Below, piece by piece: positions 34,600 through 45,180 of a stretch of 64,000 nucleotides of DNA (the stretch's first letter is position 1; each line of letters begins with the position of its first letter). This DNA comes from Apodemus sylvaticus (Eukaryota; Chordata; Mammalia; Rodentia; Muridae), in contig NC_067480.1 in assembly GCF_947179515.1 (NCBI RefSeq), positions 15,953,877 through 16,017,876 on the forward strand, in the 5' to 3' direction. A program made the translations under genes and the position numbers. Below the pieces are notes generated by a model. It did not search any database. It was not told where the DNA came from and saw only the letters and a program-made list of their open reading frames with translations.

Positions 34600-35325
34600 T
34601 GTGGATCTTACTAAACCAGAATAATTCCTAACTACATTCCAAACCATTTATGAACATTTATGAACCATTATGGTTCATAAACCCATGGATCAATGTCATC
34701 TTCACTTCTTATCAAGAACCTTCTCTTTGCAACAGACACCCTTTACAGAAAACCACAAGCAATTGAAATGCAGAGTTGTGAATCACAGTCCGAACTGATA
34801 CACTTGCAGCATTCTTCCATACATAAGGATTAGGGAGTGTTTGGGAAGAGGGGGAAGAAGGATTATAAAAGGCAGAGGATCAGGAAGCTTGCTGTAAGAT
34901 AGTGTCTCATAGAAATGTCAAAGGCTTCTCCCATGTAGGCTTTCCAAGATAACTGGAGTGAGGGTGACCAACAGACTAGCTAACATGGATGAGAGAAAGC
35001 GCACAAGGATTCAGTCCTAGACAAAGAAATCCAGAAAATGCTGAGAGCAGAAAAAACTCTTCTTTGGGGAATAACATATCAACTGGTTATCTAACCCAAA
35101 TAGTCAGCTCTAAAGACACTTATACAAGTAATATTATACAGACTGATCAGGTTGTACTTAGGTTTTTGTATTTAGGGGAATATATATTTTATTAATAAAA
35201 TTAAAGAGAGAGAGGCCATGAACTTAAAGGAGAAAGAAGTATACAGGAAAGGGAAAGGGGTGGTGATATATTTATATTATAATCACAAAAGTAAATATGT
35301 TATTTTTTAAAAGATTAGAATATTT
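34600..35325 (+). mobile_element. Family A repeat, 3' part with A-rich end
   Basis: Phrases in order: CTTACTAAACCAGAATAATT, CAGAAAACCACAAGCAATTG, TGCTGAGAGCAGAAAAAACT, CAACTGGTTATCTAACCC, ATTATACAGACTGATCAGGT, and a TATTATAATCACAAAA end. The same ordered set occurs in the copies at 47486-48100, 48600-48875 and 58760-60270. Non-coding. Behaviour (variable 5' ends, A-rich 3' end, 5' inversion in one copy) is LINE-like. The Repbase family name is not certain; a HAL1- or RMER-type element is possible. Confidence 0.7.
34657..34681. repeat. Perfect hairpin, 12-bp arms
   Basis: TTTATGAACCAT, one T, then ATGGTTCATAAA. It lies inside the family A copy and next to a partial direct repeat (CATTTATGAACATTTATGAA). 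Confidence 0.95.
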
Positions 35326-35699
35326 TCATATAGCATATGTCTTGGCTAAATATTCTATCAAAGGTGTATAAAACACATAACAGGTATGGCACATAATTTT
35401 TAAATTATCCTAGAAGAAAATAAAATGGGTCAGAGTCTGAAAACATCTGGAAAAATTTTATATAAGTTTACAGCAGTGTCAGTACAAACATCTGCAGAGA
35501 CAAAGCTGACAGAAAAATTGCCAGAGACATTTGTTTGGAAGTCTGGTGCTTAAAAAAATATGCACTAGGTATTTGTGTTAATCTGTGTGTTGAGGAAAGT
35601 GATTTTGGGTTTCTTGTGATGTTTGAAAGGGAGGGCTAGAGGAAGTTTTCCTTGTATTCTGTAAAAGGATATGAGAGACCAAGAAGAAAGTGAAACATT
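35326..35699. other. AT-rich unassigned sequence
   Basis: No recognisable content. Confidence 0.45.
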
Positions 35700-36245
35700 C
35701 TACATAAAGGCAAGACTGTCAGAAAATATGATATCAACTGTAGGGGATGGTGCTGATGATTTAATCAGGAATCTGCCTGTGAACACTGAAGGTGTTCCCA
35801 AATTGATTCTTGATTGATCAATAAAGATACTAGTGGCCAATAAGCTCTGAAAAATAGGGGGGACTTCCATGTTTTCTGCAGGCAGGCTAACAGACACAGG
35901 GGAGGAGAAGAGATTCGCCATGCTTGGGCATGGTGCGGGAGAAGGAACCTCCAGCTATGTGAGATCTGAGATCTCCAGCACAGTGGCCATCAGCCACTTC
36001 CCCAGCTGGGCCTGGGGTAGCAGGCAGGGTATTAGAAACATAATTAAGCTAAGGGCAGGTTTAGGGGGGTGAACAAGAAGGTATCTGAGCAAATAATGTT
36101 GAGGGCAGATTTACGGTGCTGAGCTGGGAGTGAAAAGAAGGGTGTGAGATAGCTCAGGAGGGCTTAGAAGAGCCTGACCATTGAGCTTATGAATATTATC
36201 ATTTTTAAGACTTGCCTTGGTCATGGTGTCTCTTCACAGCAGTAA
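35700..36245 (+). mobile_element. LTR-like sequence preceding the MaLR internal region
   Basis: Contains TCAATAAAGATACTAGTGGC (AATAAA near 35820), a GC-richer middle (35870-36040), and an end TTGCCTTGGTCATGGTGTCT with TCTTCACAGCAGTAAAA that matches the 3' LTR end at 38216-38250. It sits immediately before a primer-binding-site-like sequence, so its 3' part acts as the 5' LTR of the provirus remnant. The upstream part may be a different LTR. Confidence 0.55.
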
Positions 36246-37912
36246 AAACCAAAAAGTGAAGTTGGTGCCAGGGATTGGGGTATTGCTATGATGGACCTGA
36301 CCATGCATTTATTTGGTAGAATGTGGATTTGGGGACTTTGGATTTGGAAAGCAGTGGAATGCTTTAAATGGGGCTTAATGGGTTATCCCAGTAGGAATTT
36401 GGAAGACTTTGTTACTGAGAGTGATTGAAATTGTTCAGGCCTGGTCCAAAAGGTTTCAGTGGAGAATTTCAATATGTGGCCTAGAGACTTTTTTTTTTTT
36501 TTTTTGGTGATATTTTGGTGAAGAATGTGACTGCTTTTTGCCCTTGTCTGAAGAGTGTGCCAGAGGCTAAGGTGAAGAGACTCAGATTAATTGCATTGAC
36601 AAAGGAAGTCTCAGAAATGCCCATCATAGACTTTGTTCTCTGGTTAAGTCTCATGAAGAGCATTTTAAACAAGTGTAGCAAACGGAGAAAGGAAACATAT
36701 AAAATATATGGTTCAAATATTAAAGGGTAAGAAGTGAAATGGAGCTGAATCCAATGTTTGAATCCTCTGTTCAAGGAGATAACAAATTAAGGAAATTGGA
36801 TTTCGGGGCAAGATCTCTACCCAGCTAAATTTAGTTCTTGACACGGTGGTATACACCTTTAATTCTAGAAGATAAAGCCAAGCAGATCTCTGAGTTCAAG
36901 GCCAGCCTGAGACAGAGCATATTTTAGGTAAAGCTTAAATTCAGGCATGGTAGTACACACCTTTAATCCCGGGGACCACCAGATCTCTGAGTTCAAGCTC
37001 AATCTACAGGGCAAGGTCCAGGACAGCCAAGCTTAGGCAGTGAAGAAATTGGAAAAGAGGAAGCTGGTGATAATGTAATAGAACAAGGGACCATGTTCCA
37101 GCTACTACAAGCAGCAGAACTTGGCCCCTTTAGCCATGTGCCTCTGGTTTTATAGTCAAGAGGAGAAGGAGACTACTGAAACAATAGATGCTGGTTAGCT
37201 GGAGCTAAGAAATTAGTAGTGATGAAGAAGAGAACAGCATCACAGAAGTGAAATATTCTGGGAAGAGTTTTCTGAGAACACACACATACACAAACTATGT
37301 TGCAAAGATAGCCAAGATTGTATCTCATGCTGCAGCTGTACTTGGTACTGTGTAAGAGTCACTCCAGGTGGTACTGGTTTTGAAGTCATGAAGGGGTCAT
37401 GAAGAGAAGGTGAGGCTTGGCACTGTAAGAGGCCATGGAAGGTCATTGGTGAAGGCGCAGCCGCAGTTGCAGTTGATGGCCCAGGACTGAAGGGGTCATG
37501 AAAGGGAGTTGAGGCTTGGCACCACAAAGAGAGCCTATGAGAGGCTTTTGGTGAAGCCTAGTTGCAATGGAAGACCCCAGGTTATTGGAGATGCCAGTTC
37601 TATGGGATGATTACAAAGAACAGAAGTGGTAGTGGAGTGGATCAATCTGAGCTTAGAGTGCTACAGAGGGCAGAGCTGTAGAAGTGATGCCAACCCTTCG
37701 GAGTAGCCTAGAATATCATATGTGGATCCTAGACAATGAAACAACAAGAAGCTATAACACTCAGGTTGTCTTGGAGACCCCGTGATGTTCAAGATGCCAG
37801 AGCCATAGGCTAACTGCTGAGGAAATCTGCTAACAGGGAGTCGAAACTTGAACTTAGGTATGGACCCCATAGACTCATATGTTTGAACAAGCCTATAGGT
37901 CAAGAGAGTGGA
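36246..37912 (+). mobile_element. MaLR (ORR1-type) internal region
   Basis: Starts with a tRNA-Leu-type primer-binding site (TGGTGCCAGGGATTGGGG at 36263-36280), the primer typical of the ERVL class. It continues with TGGATTTGGGGACTTTGG and a GGGCTTAATGGGTTATCCCA segment. No gag or pol is seen, as is normal for non-autonomous MaLRs. Two near copies of GAGGCTTGGCAC (37407 and 37511) mark an internal duplication. The short frames in it (36481-36774, 37240-37527, 37661-37903) are incidental. Confidence 0.8.
36838..37032 (+). repeat. Two B1-like segments inside the MaLR internal region
   Basis: GGTGGTATACACCTTTAATT ... GATCTCTGAGTTCAAGGCC (36844-36905) and GGTAGTACACACCTTTAATC ... AGATCTCTGAGTTCAAGC (36947-36998). 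Both are in sense orientation and about 100 bp apart. B1-like tracts are a known part of rodent MaLR internal sequences, so they may be captured rather than independent insertions. Confidence 0.7.
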
Positions 37913-38262
37913 ACGTGATCATTTGTATATACTTGGCCAAGGGAGTAACACTATTAGTAGGAGTCGGTGTGATCACACCTGTTGGAATAGGTGTGATCCT
38001 TTAGGAGTAGGGGTGGTCCTCTTGGTGTGGACTTTAAGACCCTCATCCTAGCTGCCTGGAAGCCAGTAATCTCTTAGCAACCTTCAGATGAAGATGTAGA
38101 ACTCTCATCTCTGACATTATTTGTGCCTGGATACTGCTATGTTCCTGTCTTGAGGATAATGTATTGAACCTCTGAATCTATAAGTCAGCTCCAATTAAAT
38201 GCTGTTGTTTGATTTGCCTTGTCATGGTGTCTGTTCACAATAGTAAAATCTCAACTAAGACA
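37913..38262 (+). mobile_element. ORR1-type 3' LTR
   Basis: Starts near GTGATCATTTGTATATACTT with GGCCAAGGGAG, contains TAGCTGCCTGGAAGCCAGTA, GAACCTCTGAATCTATAAGT, CCAATTAAATGC, and ends TCTCAACTAAGACA. About 350 bp, full length. Contains an extra copy of the GTGTGATC...GTTGGAATAGG segment near its start (37968-38000). Together with 35700-37912 it forms a provirus-like remnant on the plus strand. Confidence 0.88.
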
Positions 38263-38487
38263 CTATTTCTCCATTCTTTCCTCCTTTCAAAGCCTTCCAA
38301 TGGTTTTTATTTTAATTCTTATTTTAATATTTAACCATATGCTAGTTAGTGATTCTGGAGCTTAAAGTGTCACTCGTGTATTTAAGACACAGCAAATAGA
38401 CTTCAGTCCTGTGTTTTCTTACAGTCAAATCACAGAGCCAGACTTCCACCAACAGATGCATGCACGAAGTAGAAACTTATGTTTTTT

Positions 38488-38705
38488 TTGGAAAGTCAGT
38501 TAGTTGTGTTGGATGGTGTTTTGCTGGGACAAACATATGAAGGAGTGTTTTCCTTAAGTGGACACAGGTGAAAGACCAAGGCAAACTCATGAAGGAACAT
38601 TTCACTGAAGCAGACACAGGAGAGAGGATGTTCTGTTAAAGCAAACATGTGAAAGGACACGTGATAAAGGATTCTTTGCACACACATACACATCCACATC
38701 CTTGA
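38488..38705 (+). repeat. Interspersed repeat (family B), copy 1
   Basis: TTGTGTTGGATGGTGTTTTG, CTGGGACAAACATATGAAGG, then repeated units of about 40 bp with (A/C)ATGAAGGA and GACACAGG. Copy 2 at 48143-48330 has the same order. The units read on the minus strand give a Cys/Phe/Ser-rich frame (38496-38798) with repeated HEFAL/HMFAL-like blocks, which I regard as a consequence of the repeat. Family not named. Confidence 0.75.
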
Positions 38706-38709
38706 CTTT

Positions 38710-39079
38710 TCACTCCAGCACTTTGTGCTGCCAGTGGATTGTGCTTGTGTAGCCACCCACGAGCTCACAACTCCGGAGCAGACATGTCTTATTGTCAAAT
38801 GGGCCTTAATAATGAGATGATATTAATTGTGCATTCTGTGGATTTCTGATGTTTTTGAAGACTATCTATCAATTAAAGTATATTTTAACTGTTAAACCTT
38901 AGCTATGCTTAGCTATTTCTATTTGAATAAATTGATAGCACTTTATTATAATAAAATTAGGATCTAACTGAACCATGAGTTTACTATCTGGCCCTTAACT
39001 TGCATTACTTAATCATCTTGTTCTTAAATGAGTTGCATAGGCACAATGCCTATCTAAGGGTTGTTGTGTGTAATTTTAA
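38710..39079. other. Unassigned sequence
   Basis: No gene or repeat signal recognised. Confidence 0.45.
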
Positions 39080-39925
39080 AAGCATGCTATCTCCTTGCTT
39101 GGTGCCTCTGCCCCATGCTCTGACCTCTCCTGGTTGCCATGGCTTCAACTCGATTGTGACCATCTCCCAACGTGGGGAATTCAGAGCTGCTGTTAGCCCC
39201 CCACCTTGTTTGTCAAGCCACCAACAGCCTCCTAGGCTGCTCTCTTTCTCCTCCTGCCCACCTTTGCTCCTTGGATGGAAAACATTTCAGACAGCTTTAA
39301 TATTTTAAAACTTGCCAGATAACGCAATTGCTTGGTCCGGAATCTATTGCCCTAAGCTTACCAGCTATCCTATATCAGCAATCTGCTCCAGCACAGGTTC
39401 CGGTTGCCCTAAGGCCTTATTTGGTTGTTTCATTCTCTCATCCCAAAACTTGGCCCAAAGACCCCTCCTTCTCCTTTGTATCCCCCTTTTTCCTCCTGGG
39501 ACTCTGAAATCCCACCTTTTTCCCTTCACCCAGAAGTTGGCTCTCTCTTTCTTTATTGACACAATCAAGAACCAATAGGAAACCAACACCTCCCTCTACA
39601 AAGAGTAACAATATTAATTTCAAATTTTGTTTCAATATATAGATTTATACCAAATGAAAAGCTTAATTCTGTATCAATATATAAATTCTGTATGCAATGT
39701 AAGAAATTATAACTTCAATTTTACATCAATTACAAAGATTTCTACCAATGTAAGATTATGGCAACACCATACTTTGCTCAAGAATAAATTTAATAATCTA
39801 TATTATTTATTTCCTCTGTGTTCAAAATTATAACCATTCCCAAATGATCCCTTAAAATGACAACCTATCTATAATTTGTAAAATAACCATAACCAGATAC
39901 CCAAACACAAGAAATTGGGCTAATA
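39080..39925. other. Unassigned LTR-retrotransposon-like region
   Basis: A C/T-rich block (39090-39540) with CTTTGCTCCTTGGATGGAAA and AACTTGCCAGATAACGCAAT is followed by an AT-rich block (39600-39920). This biphasic composition and the phrases recall a rodent ERV LTR that I cannot name. The frames at 39000-39308, 39312-39578 and 39365-39589 have no domain. Confidence 0.4.
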
Positions 39926-39929
39926 TCTT

Positions 39930-40740
39930 TCCATGGCTTCTTCCTGCTGACTAGGGGTGATGAGAAATTCTCTAAAGGGATAGGGAGGGGTAGGAAAATT
40001 AGAAAATTGATTAAATTTAAGGACAGCTGGTCTCAGGGTAATGAGAGTGGGAGAGCTGACTCTGCCTCTCACTGGCTGTAACACTTGGAAGAATGGATCC
40101 TGCACCTCACCTGGGCAGCACAGTATAGCTGGCCCTGCTGATGTGGGTGTTGATAAGCTGGCCTGAGAGTGTAAGAGCAGACGAACTGACCCTGACCCTG
40201 ACCCTGACCGTGACCTTTGCCAGCTACAGCATTGGATGAGCTAGCACACTCTAGTGGTGTGGGTGAGGGAGAGTAAATGGGCTGACCAGCTGAGATACCA
40301 CTCAGGCTCAGATCCAGGGCTATGAGTTGTCCCATTCCAACATCTCTCCTATCAATGAACTGCTAGAACATGTAAAGGGACAAGTCCTACAATTCCAAAG
40401 CTACAGGATCTCCATGACACAGGGCAAAAATAGGATATCTGAGAGGAGTCCCAGTGAGGATCCAGTATTGATAGTGTAACAGAAGCCAGAAACTTGGAAC
40501 CCAACCAATGAGTTATTGCAATGAATATTTCTAAGCAAAGAAATATAGACAAATAGTTATATTGTGAGACACACTGTGACACACTACAGCTTCCACAATA
40601 AGATGGTTTTCTTCCTCTTCCTCTTCCTCTTCCTCCACCTTCCTTCCCTTCTTTTTGCAATGATGGGAGGTTGTGTACAAGGGGATTGGGGTGCATGATG
40701 TGAAATTCACAACAATCAATACAAAGTTAAATAAAGAAAT
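39930..40740 (+). repeat. Compound GC-rich repeat element with the same 3' tail as 5085-6255
   Basis: Body with repeated GAGAGCTGAC/GAACTGACC and CTGGCC units (40050-40290), including a (CTGACC)n hexamer run (40183-40212), then a CCTCTT-rich stretch (40611-40640), then GATTGGGGTGCATGATGTGA and AATCAATACAAAG with an A-rich end (40684-40740). The tail aligns with 6192-6240. Confidence 0.6.
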
Positions 40741-41234
40741 CTCTCAGTCACAAAAGTATCTAAGAAAGAAATTGAAGAGCCTGATAATTGACTTTACAGA
40801 AACCTTCCATGTTTTCCCCTGGAGGAAAAGCTTGGCCTTTGAGGTCCTCTGCAGAGCAGCTTGCTTTGACAGCTCTATCCGGAGATCTCTATTTTACCAA
40901 GGCCTCAAAAACCAAATAGCTGGAGGTGAGAAAAACCTTTCATAGTTCTTCAAAGGTAAAATGAGTTAAAAGGGTCCTTTCAAAGTGTAACACATGACAT
41001 TGCAAAAACTCCCAATCCAGGAAGAGGAGGCACCATCGATGATGTTGGAAGAGGTCAGAGCAGCAGGATATAGGTGGCACAGATACAACCCAGCACTTAT
41101 ATGCTGTGCTTTTGGAAATATGGGTCTGTTTCCTCATCCAAAAATCAGATCTTATGAGATTGTTTTAGGGATTAAAGCTAGGATTTCAGGAATGTTATGT
41201 AGCATTTTATTACCTGACAAAATAGTCCTCAAAC
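40741..41234. other. Unassigned sequence, no gene
   Basis: The small frames at 40673-40945 and 40994-41242 have no recognisable family. Confidence 0.45.
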
Positions 41235-41294
41235 CAAAATAGAAGAGATATAGGGCATTATATATTTTTTTAAAGGAAAAAAATCTACATAGAG

Positions 41295-41503
41295 TAGTGG
41301 TTCTCAATCTTTCTAATGCAGAGAGCCTTTAATATCTTCATGTTGTGGTGAACCCCAACCATAGCATTATTTTATTGCTACTTTATAACTACAATTTCAC
41401 TACTCTTATGTAAATATCTGTGTTTTCCACTGGTCATAGGTGACTTCTGTGAAGGCATTGTTTGACCAACAAGGGGATCCAGACCCACAGATGGGAACCT
41501 CTG
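41295..41503 (-). mobile_element. URR1-like hAT (Charlie-type) DNA transposon with 8-bp TSD
   Basis: Terminal inverted repeats TAGTGGTTCTCAATCT on the left and GATGGGAACCTCTG on the right, diverged. The flanks acatagag (41287-41294) and acctagag (41504-41511) match at 7 of 8, the TSD length expected for hAT. Internal phrase TTTATTGCTACTTTATAACT supports the URR1 family. Non-autonomous, 209 bp. It appears to lie inside the L1 whose sequence resumes at 41512. Confidence 0.82.
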
Positions 41504-42080
41504 ACCTAGAGACTATTACAACTCTAAACACCTATACACCAACACAAGGATACTGAAGTTCATAAAAGAAACACTACTAAAACTAAAATTATATATTAAC
41601 CCTCACACAGTGATAGGGGCCAACTTTAACACCCCACTTTCACCAATAGACAGTGTATAAGACACAAATAAAACAGCAAGATGCTTGAACTACGTTATAA
41701 ACCTAACATAGTTACAGAACATTTCACCAAAATACAAATGAATATATCTTCTTCTCAGTACTTCATGGAATTTTCTCCCAAGTTGGTTACATATTTGGAT
41801 ATGACACAAATGTCAATAAATAGAAGAGAATAGAAGGAATACCCTGCATCCTATCTGACCACCACAGGTTCAAGTAAGATATCAACAACAGACATCAGAA
41901 AGGTTACAAACTCATAGAAACTGAAGAGCTTTCTATTGAATGAAAAATAGTTCAAGACAGAAAATAAGAAAGAAACTAAACACTTTTTATAACTGAATGA
42001 AAATAAAAACACATCATATCCAAACTGATAGCACAAAATGAAGGCAGTTAAAGAGGCAAGTCCATAGATCTTAGTGCCTA

Positions 42081-42083
<3 letters not shown>

Positions 42084-42145
<62 letters not shown>

Positions 42146-42185
42146 CACAGAGACACAGAGATAGAGAGACAGAGAGACAGAGATA
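42084..42185. repeat. (GA)n microsatellite with CAGA/CACAGA tail
   Basis: GA run to about 42139, then ACAGAGACACAGAG and GATAGAGAGACAGAG units. It lies in the decayed L1. Confidence 0.97.
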
Positions 42186-43285
42186 TCTAATATTAGTATC
42201 TTAATGCCATACCCAAAAGCTCTAGAACAAAAAGAAGTCATACCCAAAAGGAATAGATAGCAAGAGATAATCAAGCCGAGGCCTAGATCAAAACAGAAGC
42301 AATAAACAAAAAAAATGTAAAGACTCGATTAAATAATGTGTTGTTCTATTGAGAAAAGTCAGTAAGATTGACAAATACTTAGCCAAATTACCTAAAAATT
42401 CAGAAAGAAAAGTTCCAAATAAACAAAATTAAAGACAAAAAAATTAGAACAAAAAATATAGCATTTCAGAGACCCATAAGGACATACTTCAAAAATCTTA
42501 TATTCTACCAAACTGGAAAAACTAAAAGAAATGCAAGTTTTATTGATATATACTACCTACTTAAGTTAAATCAAGATCAGGTAAGAAAAAATTGAAGATA
42601 ATGTCAAAATACCTAAAGATCTCCCATTCTCATGGATTGATAGGATTAATGCAGTCAAACTAATCATGCTACTACCAAAAGGCAGTCTATAGATGTTTCA
42701 GAGCTCCAGCACAGTTCTTCACAGAACTTGAAAGGACAATTCTAAGAATCATATGAAAACACAAATGGCCCAGGATATCTAAAACACTGCTGAATAATAA
42801 AAGAACCACTGGAGGTATCACCATCCCTGATCTCAAATTGTGTGACAGAGATATAATAGCAACAACAACAATAACAATAATAGCAACATGGTATCGTCAT
42901 AAAATAGAAGTATTAATCAACAGAACTGGATCAAAAGACTTAGTCATAATTATACACTCCTTTAGGTGCCTGATTTTTTAAATAATCAAGCTGGAAATAA
43001 ACACTGGAAAAAATGTAGTATCTTCAGGTTCAACTGATGGCTGTGAGTAGAAAAACTCAAATAGATCTGTACTTATCACACAGCACAAAATTCAACTCTA
43101 AGTGCATCAAAGACCTTAACATAGGCCAGGTATAGTGAATCTGATAGAAGCAAATGTGAAGAATGGTTTTGATTTCACTGTCTCAGAAAAGACTTTCTGA
43201 ACAGAGTACTTATAGTGCAGACACTAAAACAACCATTTGTAAATGGGACCTCATAAAACTGAAGAGTTTTTGTAAGAATTGGAGG

Positions 43286-43620
43286 TTTCTTCTTGTTCTT
43301 GTTCTTGTTCTTGTTCTCCTTGTTCTTCTTGTTTTTGTTCTTCTTGTTCTTGTTTTTGTTCTTGTTCTCCTTGTTCTTCTTGTTTTTGTTCTTCTTGTTC
43401 TTGTTCTTGTTCTTCTTGTTCTTCTTGTTCTTCTTGTTCTTCTTGTTCTTCTTGTTCTTGTTCTTCTTCTTCTTCTTCTTCTTCTTCTTCTTCTTCTTCT
43501 TCTTCTTCTTCTTCTTCTTCTTCTTCTTCTTCTTCTTCTTCTTCTTGTTCTCCTCCTCCTCTCTTCTGCCTCCTCCTCCTCCTCCTCTTCCTCTTCTTCT
43601 TCCTCCCTCTTCTCCTTTTC
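43286..43620. repeat. Large (CTTGTT)n/(TTC)n compound microsatellite
   Basis: CTTGTT and CTTGTTCTT units to 43460, a pure TTC run 43461-43546, then CCT/CTT-rich sequence. Overlapping frames on both strands (Leu, Phe or Ser runs forward, Lys or Glu runs reverse) come only from the repeat. It splits the L1 ORF2 remnant. Confidence 0.97.
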
Positions 43621-43666
43621 CCCCTTCTACCAAACCTGGAGATCAAGAAAAACTGAATAATTAAAA

Positions 43667-43925
43667 ATGGTGTACAAATCTAACCCGAGAGTTCTCAAAA
43701 GATGTAACACAAATGGCCAGGAAACACATAAAAAATGTTCAACATCCTTAGTCATCATGCAAATGTACATCAAAACTATTTTGAGATTCTATCTTATTCC
43801 AGTCAGAATTGCTAAGATCGACTCAACAAATGATAACTCATCCTGGAGAGGATGTGGTATGAGGGGAATATCCTACCATTGCTGGCAGGAGTGTAAACTT
43901 GTATAACCCCTATGAAAATCAGCAC
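43667..43925 (+). pseudogene. LINE-1 ORF2 C-terminal fragment
   Basis: A 79-codon open frame (43667-43906) reads MVYKSNPRVLKR, then FYLIPVRIAKI, then WRGCGMRG and CWQECKLV, which are recognisable, decayed ORF2 C-terminal motifs. Continuity with L1 sequence on both sides of the microsatellite shows it belongs to the 41235-45180 element. Confidence 0.8.
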
Positions 43926-44998
43926 ATACGAATATGTATATTCCATATATATTGAAGGAGATCTTTATTGAATAACCAAATAATGGGGAAGATGAAATCT
44001 TATCCATGCATCTCTCTTCATCAAATGAAGTGCCCAGCTCTGGGAATAGGCTACAGTAAAGCTAGTAGTTGGCCAAAGGAGAGCTGTGGGAACCCACAAA
44101 CAATTCAGGCTATTTCCAAGGCTACAGTTTGCTCTTGACAAACCGATGTCAAGGTATCACTGCCAAAGGCAGTATCTATACAACTCATTGAACATAGAGA
44201 AGTTGAGGTGATTTCTACCTAGAGCATCCACTCCTACTGAATAATATTCATAGTACTAGAAGATACTCCCCCTGCTTCCAAATGAGAAAGGTAAACACCA
44301 ACCTAGCTAGAAACCCTTCAAACTACAATGCTGTCCTTTCTGCAACACGCACAAGTGCAGTAATTGGACAAGCTTATAGAGTAACCAAACCATATCTGAC
44401 TGGAATTAAGGCTCATGCCATGAGACATAACCCATTTCCAACACTGCTCAGGTGCCCACGAACTTGAGACCTGAATGAGCCAGGGACCTAGGAGAAAACT
44501 CAGTCTTGCTAGAGGAACATATCAATGAAATGATTCCTAATGGCATTCTTCTATGATCATAGATCATGTATCATCAGAGAAGCTTCCACCTGCAGTAGAT
44601 GGAAACAAATACAGAGAACCACAATTGGACAATATGCAGACAATGGGAGACCTTGGAACATTCAGTTCTTAATGTGCTGTCTCCATCAAACACCTACTCT
44701 CCTTCAGGACCGAGAAAGCCCTGTGGAAAAGAAAGCAGAAAGATTTTTTTAAGAGCCAGAGGAGATTTGGATACAAAGGAAACAAGACCTTCTAAACACA
44801 GCAGGACTGACGCACATATACAGACAATGGCAGCTCCCACAGGGCCTGACAGAGGTGGTCCAGATGAGGTTCCAGTGCTGAGAGGGAAAGTGAAAACAAG
44901 TCCTGTGCCTAACTCAGAAGCTATCTCTAAAAGATAACCACTCACAAAGTAAAACTTAGTTTTCTCCAGTGGAGGCTCATTGGGGTAATAGACCATGT

Positions 44999-45035
44999 TA
45001 ATACTAAGCATGGGCAGAGCCCATGCTTAGTATTA
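44999..45035. repeat. Perfect hairpin, 17-bp arms and 3-nt loop, in L1 3'UTR
   Basis: Left arm TAATACTAAGCATGGGC (44999-45015), loop AGA, right arm GCCCATGCTTAGTATTA (45019-45035). No mismatch. It lies in the 3'UTR of an otherwise strongly decayed L1. Confidence 0.97.
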
Positions 45036-45180
45036 GATGGCCAACCTAAAATGAAGTCAATGGGATTTTTAATGTTTTTGTTTGTTTGTTTGTTTGTTTT
45101 TAATTTCACAGGTCTTTTGGATATATCATGATTTCCAAGTTTTTGCTTGTTTTTTTTTTTTGTTGTTGTTGTTGTTTCTA

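Larger units (their letters stand above)
41235..45180 (+). mobile_element. Old Lx-like LINE-1, about 4 kb, sense, heavily decayed
   Basis: From left to right the sense L1 order is readable: endonuclease-region phrases (TTCAACACC-like CTTTAACACCCCACTTTCAC at 41625; TTCTTCTCAGTACTTCATGG at 41749), RT-region sequence (42590-42860, GGATTGATAGGATTAATGCA), the ORF2 C-terminal part (43140-43925), then a long 3'UTR (43990-45180) with GAGCCAGAGGAGATTTGGAT and a G/T-rich end. It carries a URR1 insertion, an AG tract, a 335-bp TTC/TTG tract that replaces about 200 bp of ORF2, and a hairpin. No frame survives. Confidence 0.82.

Noticed and set aside
38496..38798. 100-codon minus frame with periodic Cys/Phe/His-rich blocks, considered as a small secreted protein
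   Set aside because: The periodicity follows the DNA units of family B, seen again at 48143-48330. No signal peptide or conserved domain was recognised. Kept only as a finding to test.
40183..40212. (CTGACC)n hexamers resembling a telomere-variant (TCAGGG) array
   Set aside because: Only about five units, embedded in a GC-rich dispersed repeat whose other units (GAGAGCTGAC) share the same core. No TTAGGG neighbours, so not an interstitial telomere.
43163..43664. Open frames of 120-165 codons on both strands (Leu, Phe or Ser runs forward; Lys, Glu or Gln runs reverse)
   Set aside because: They are six-frame translations of one TTC/TTG microsatellite and have no start context, domain or splice support.
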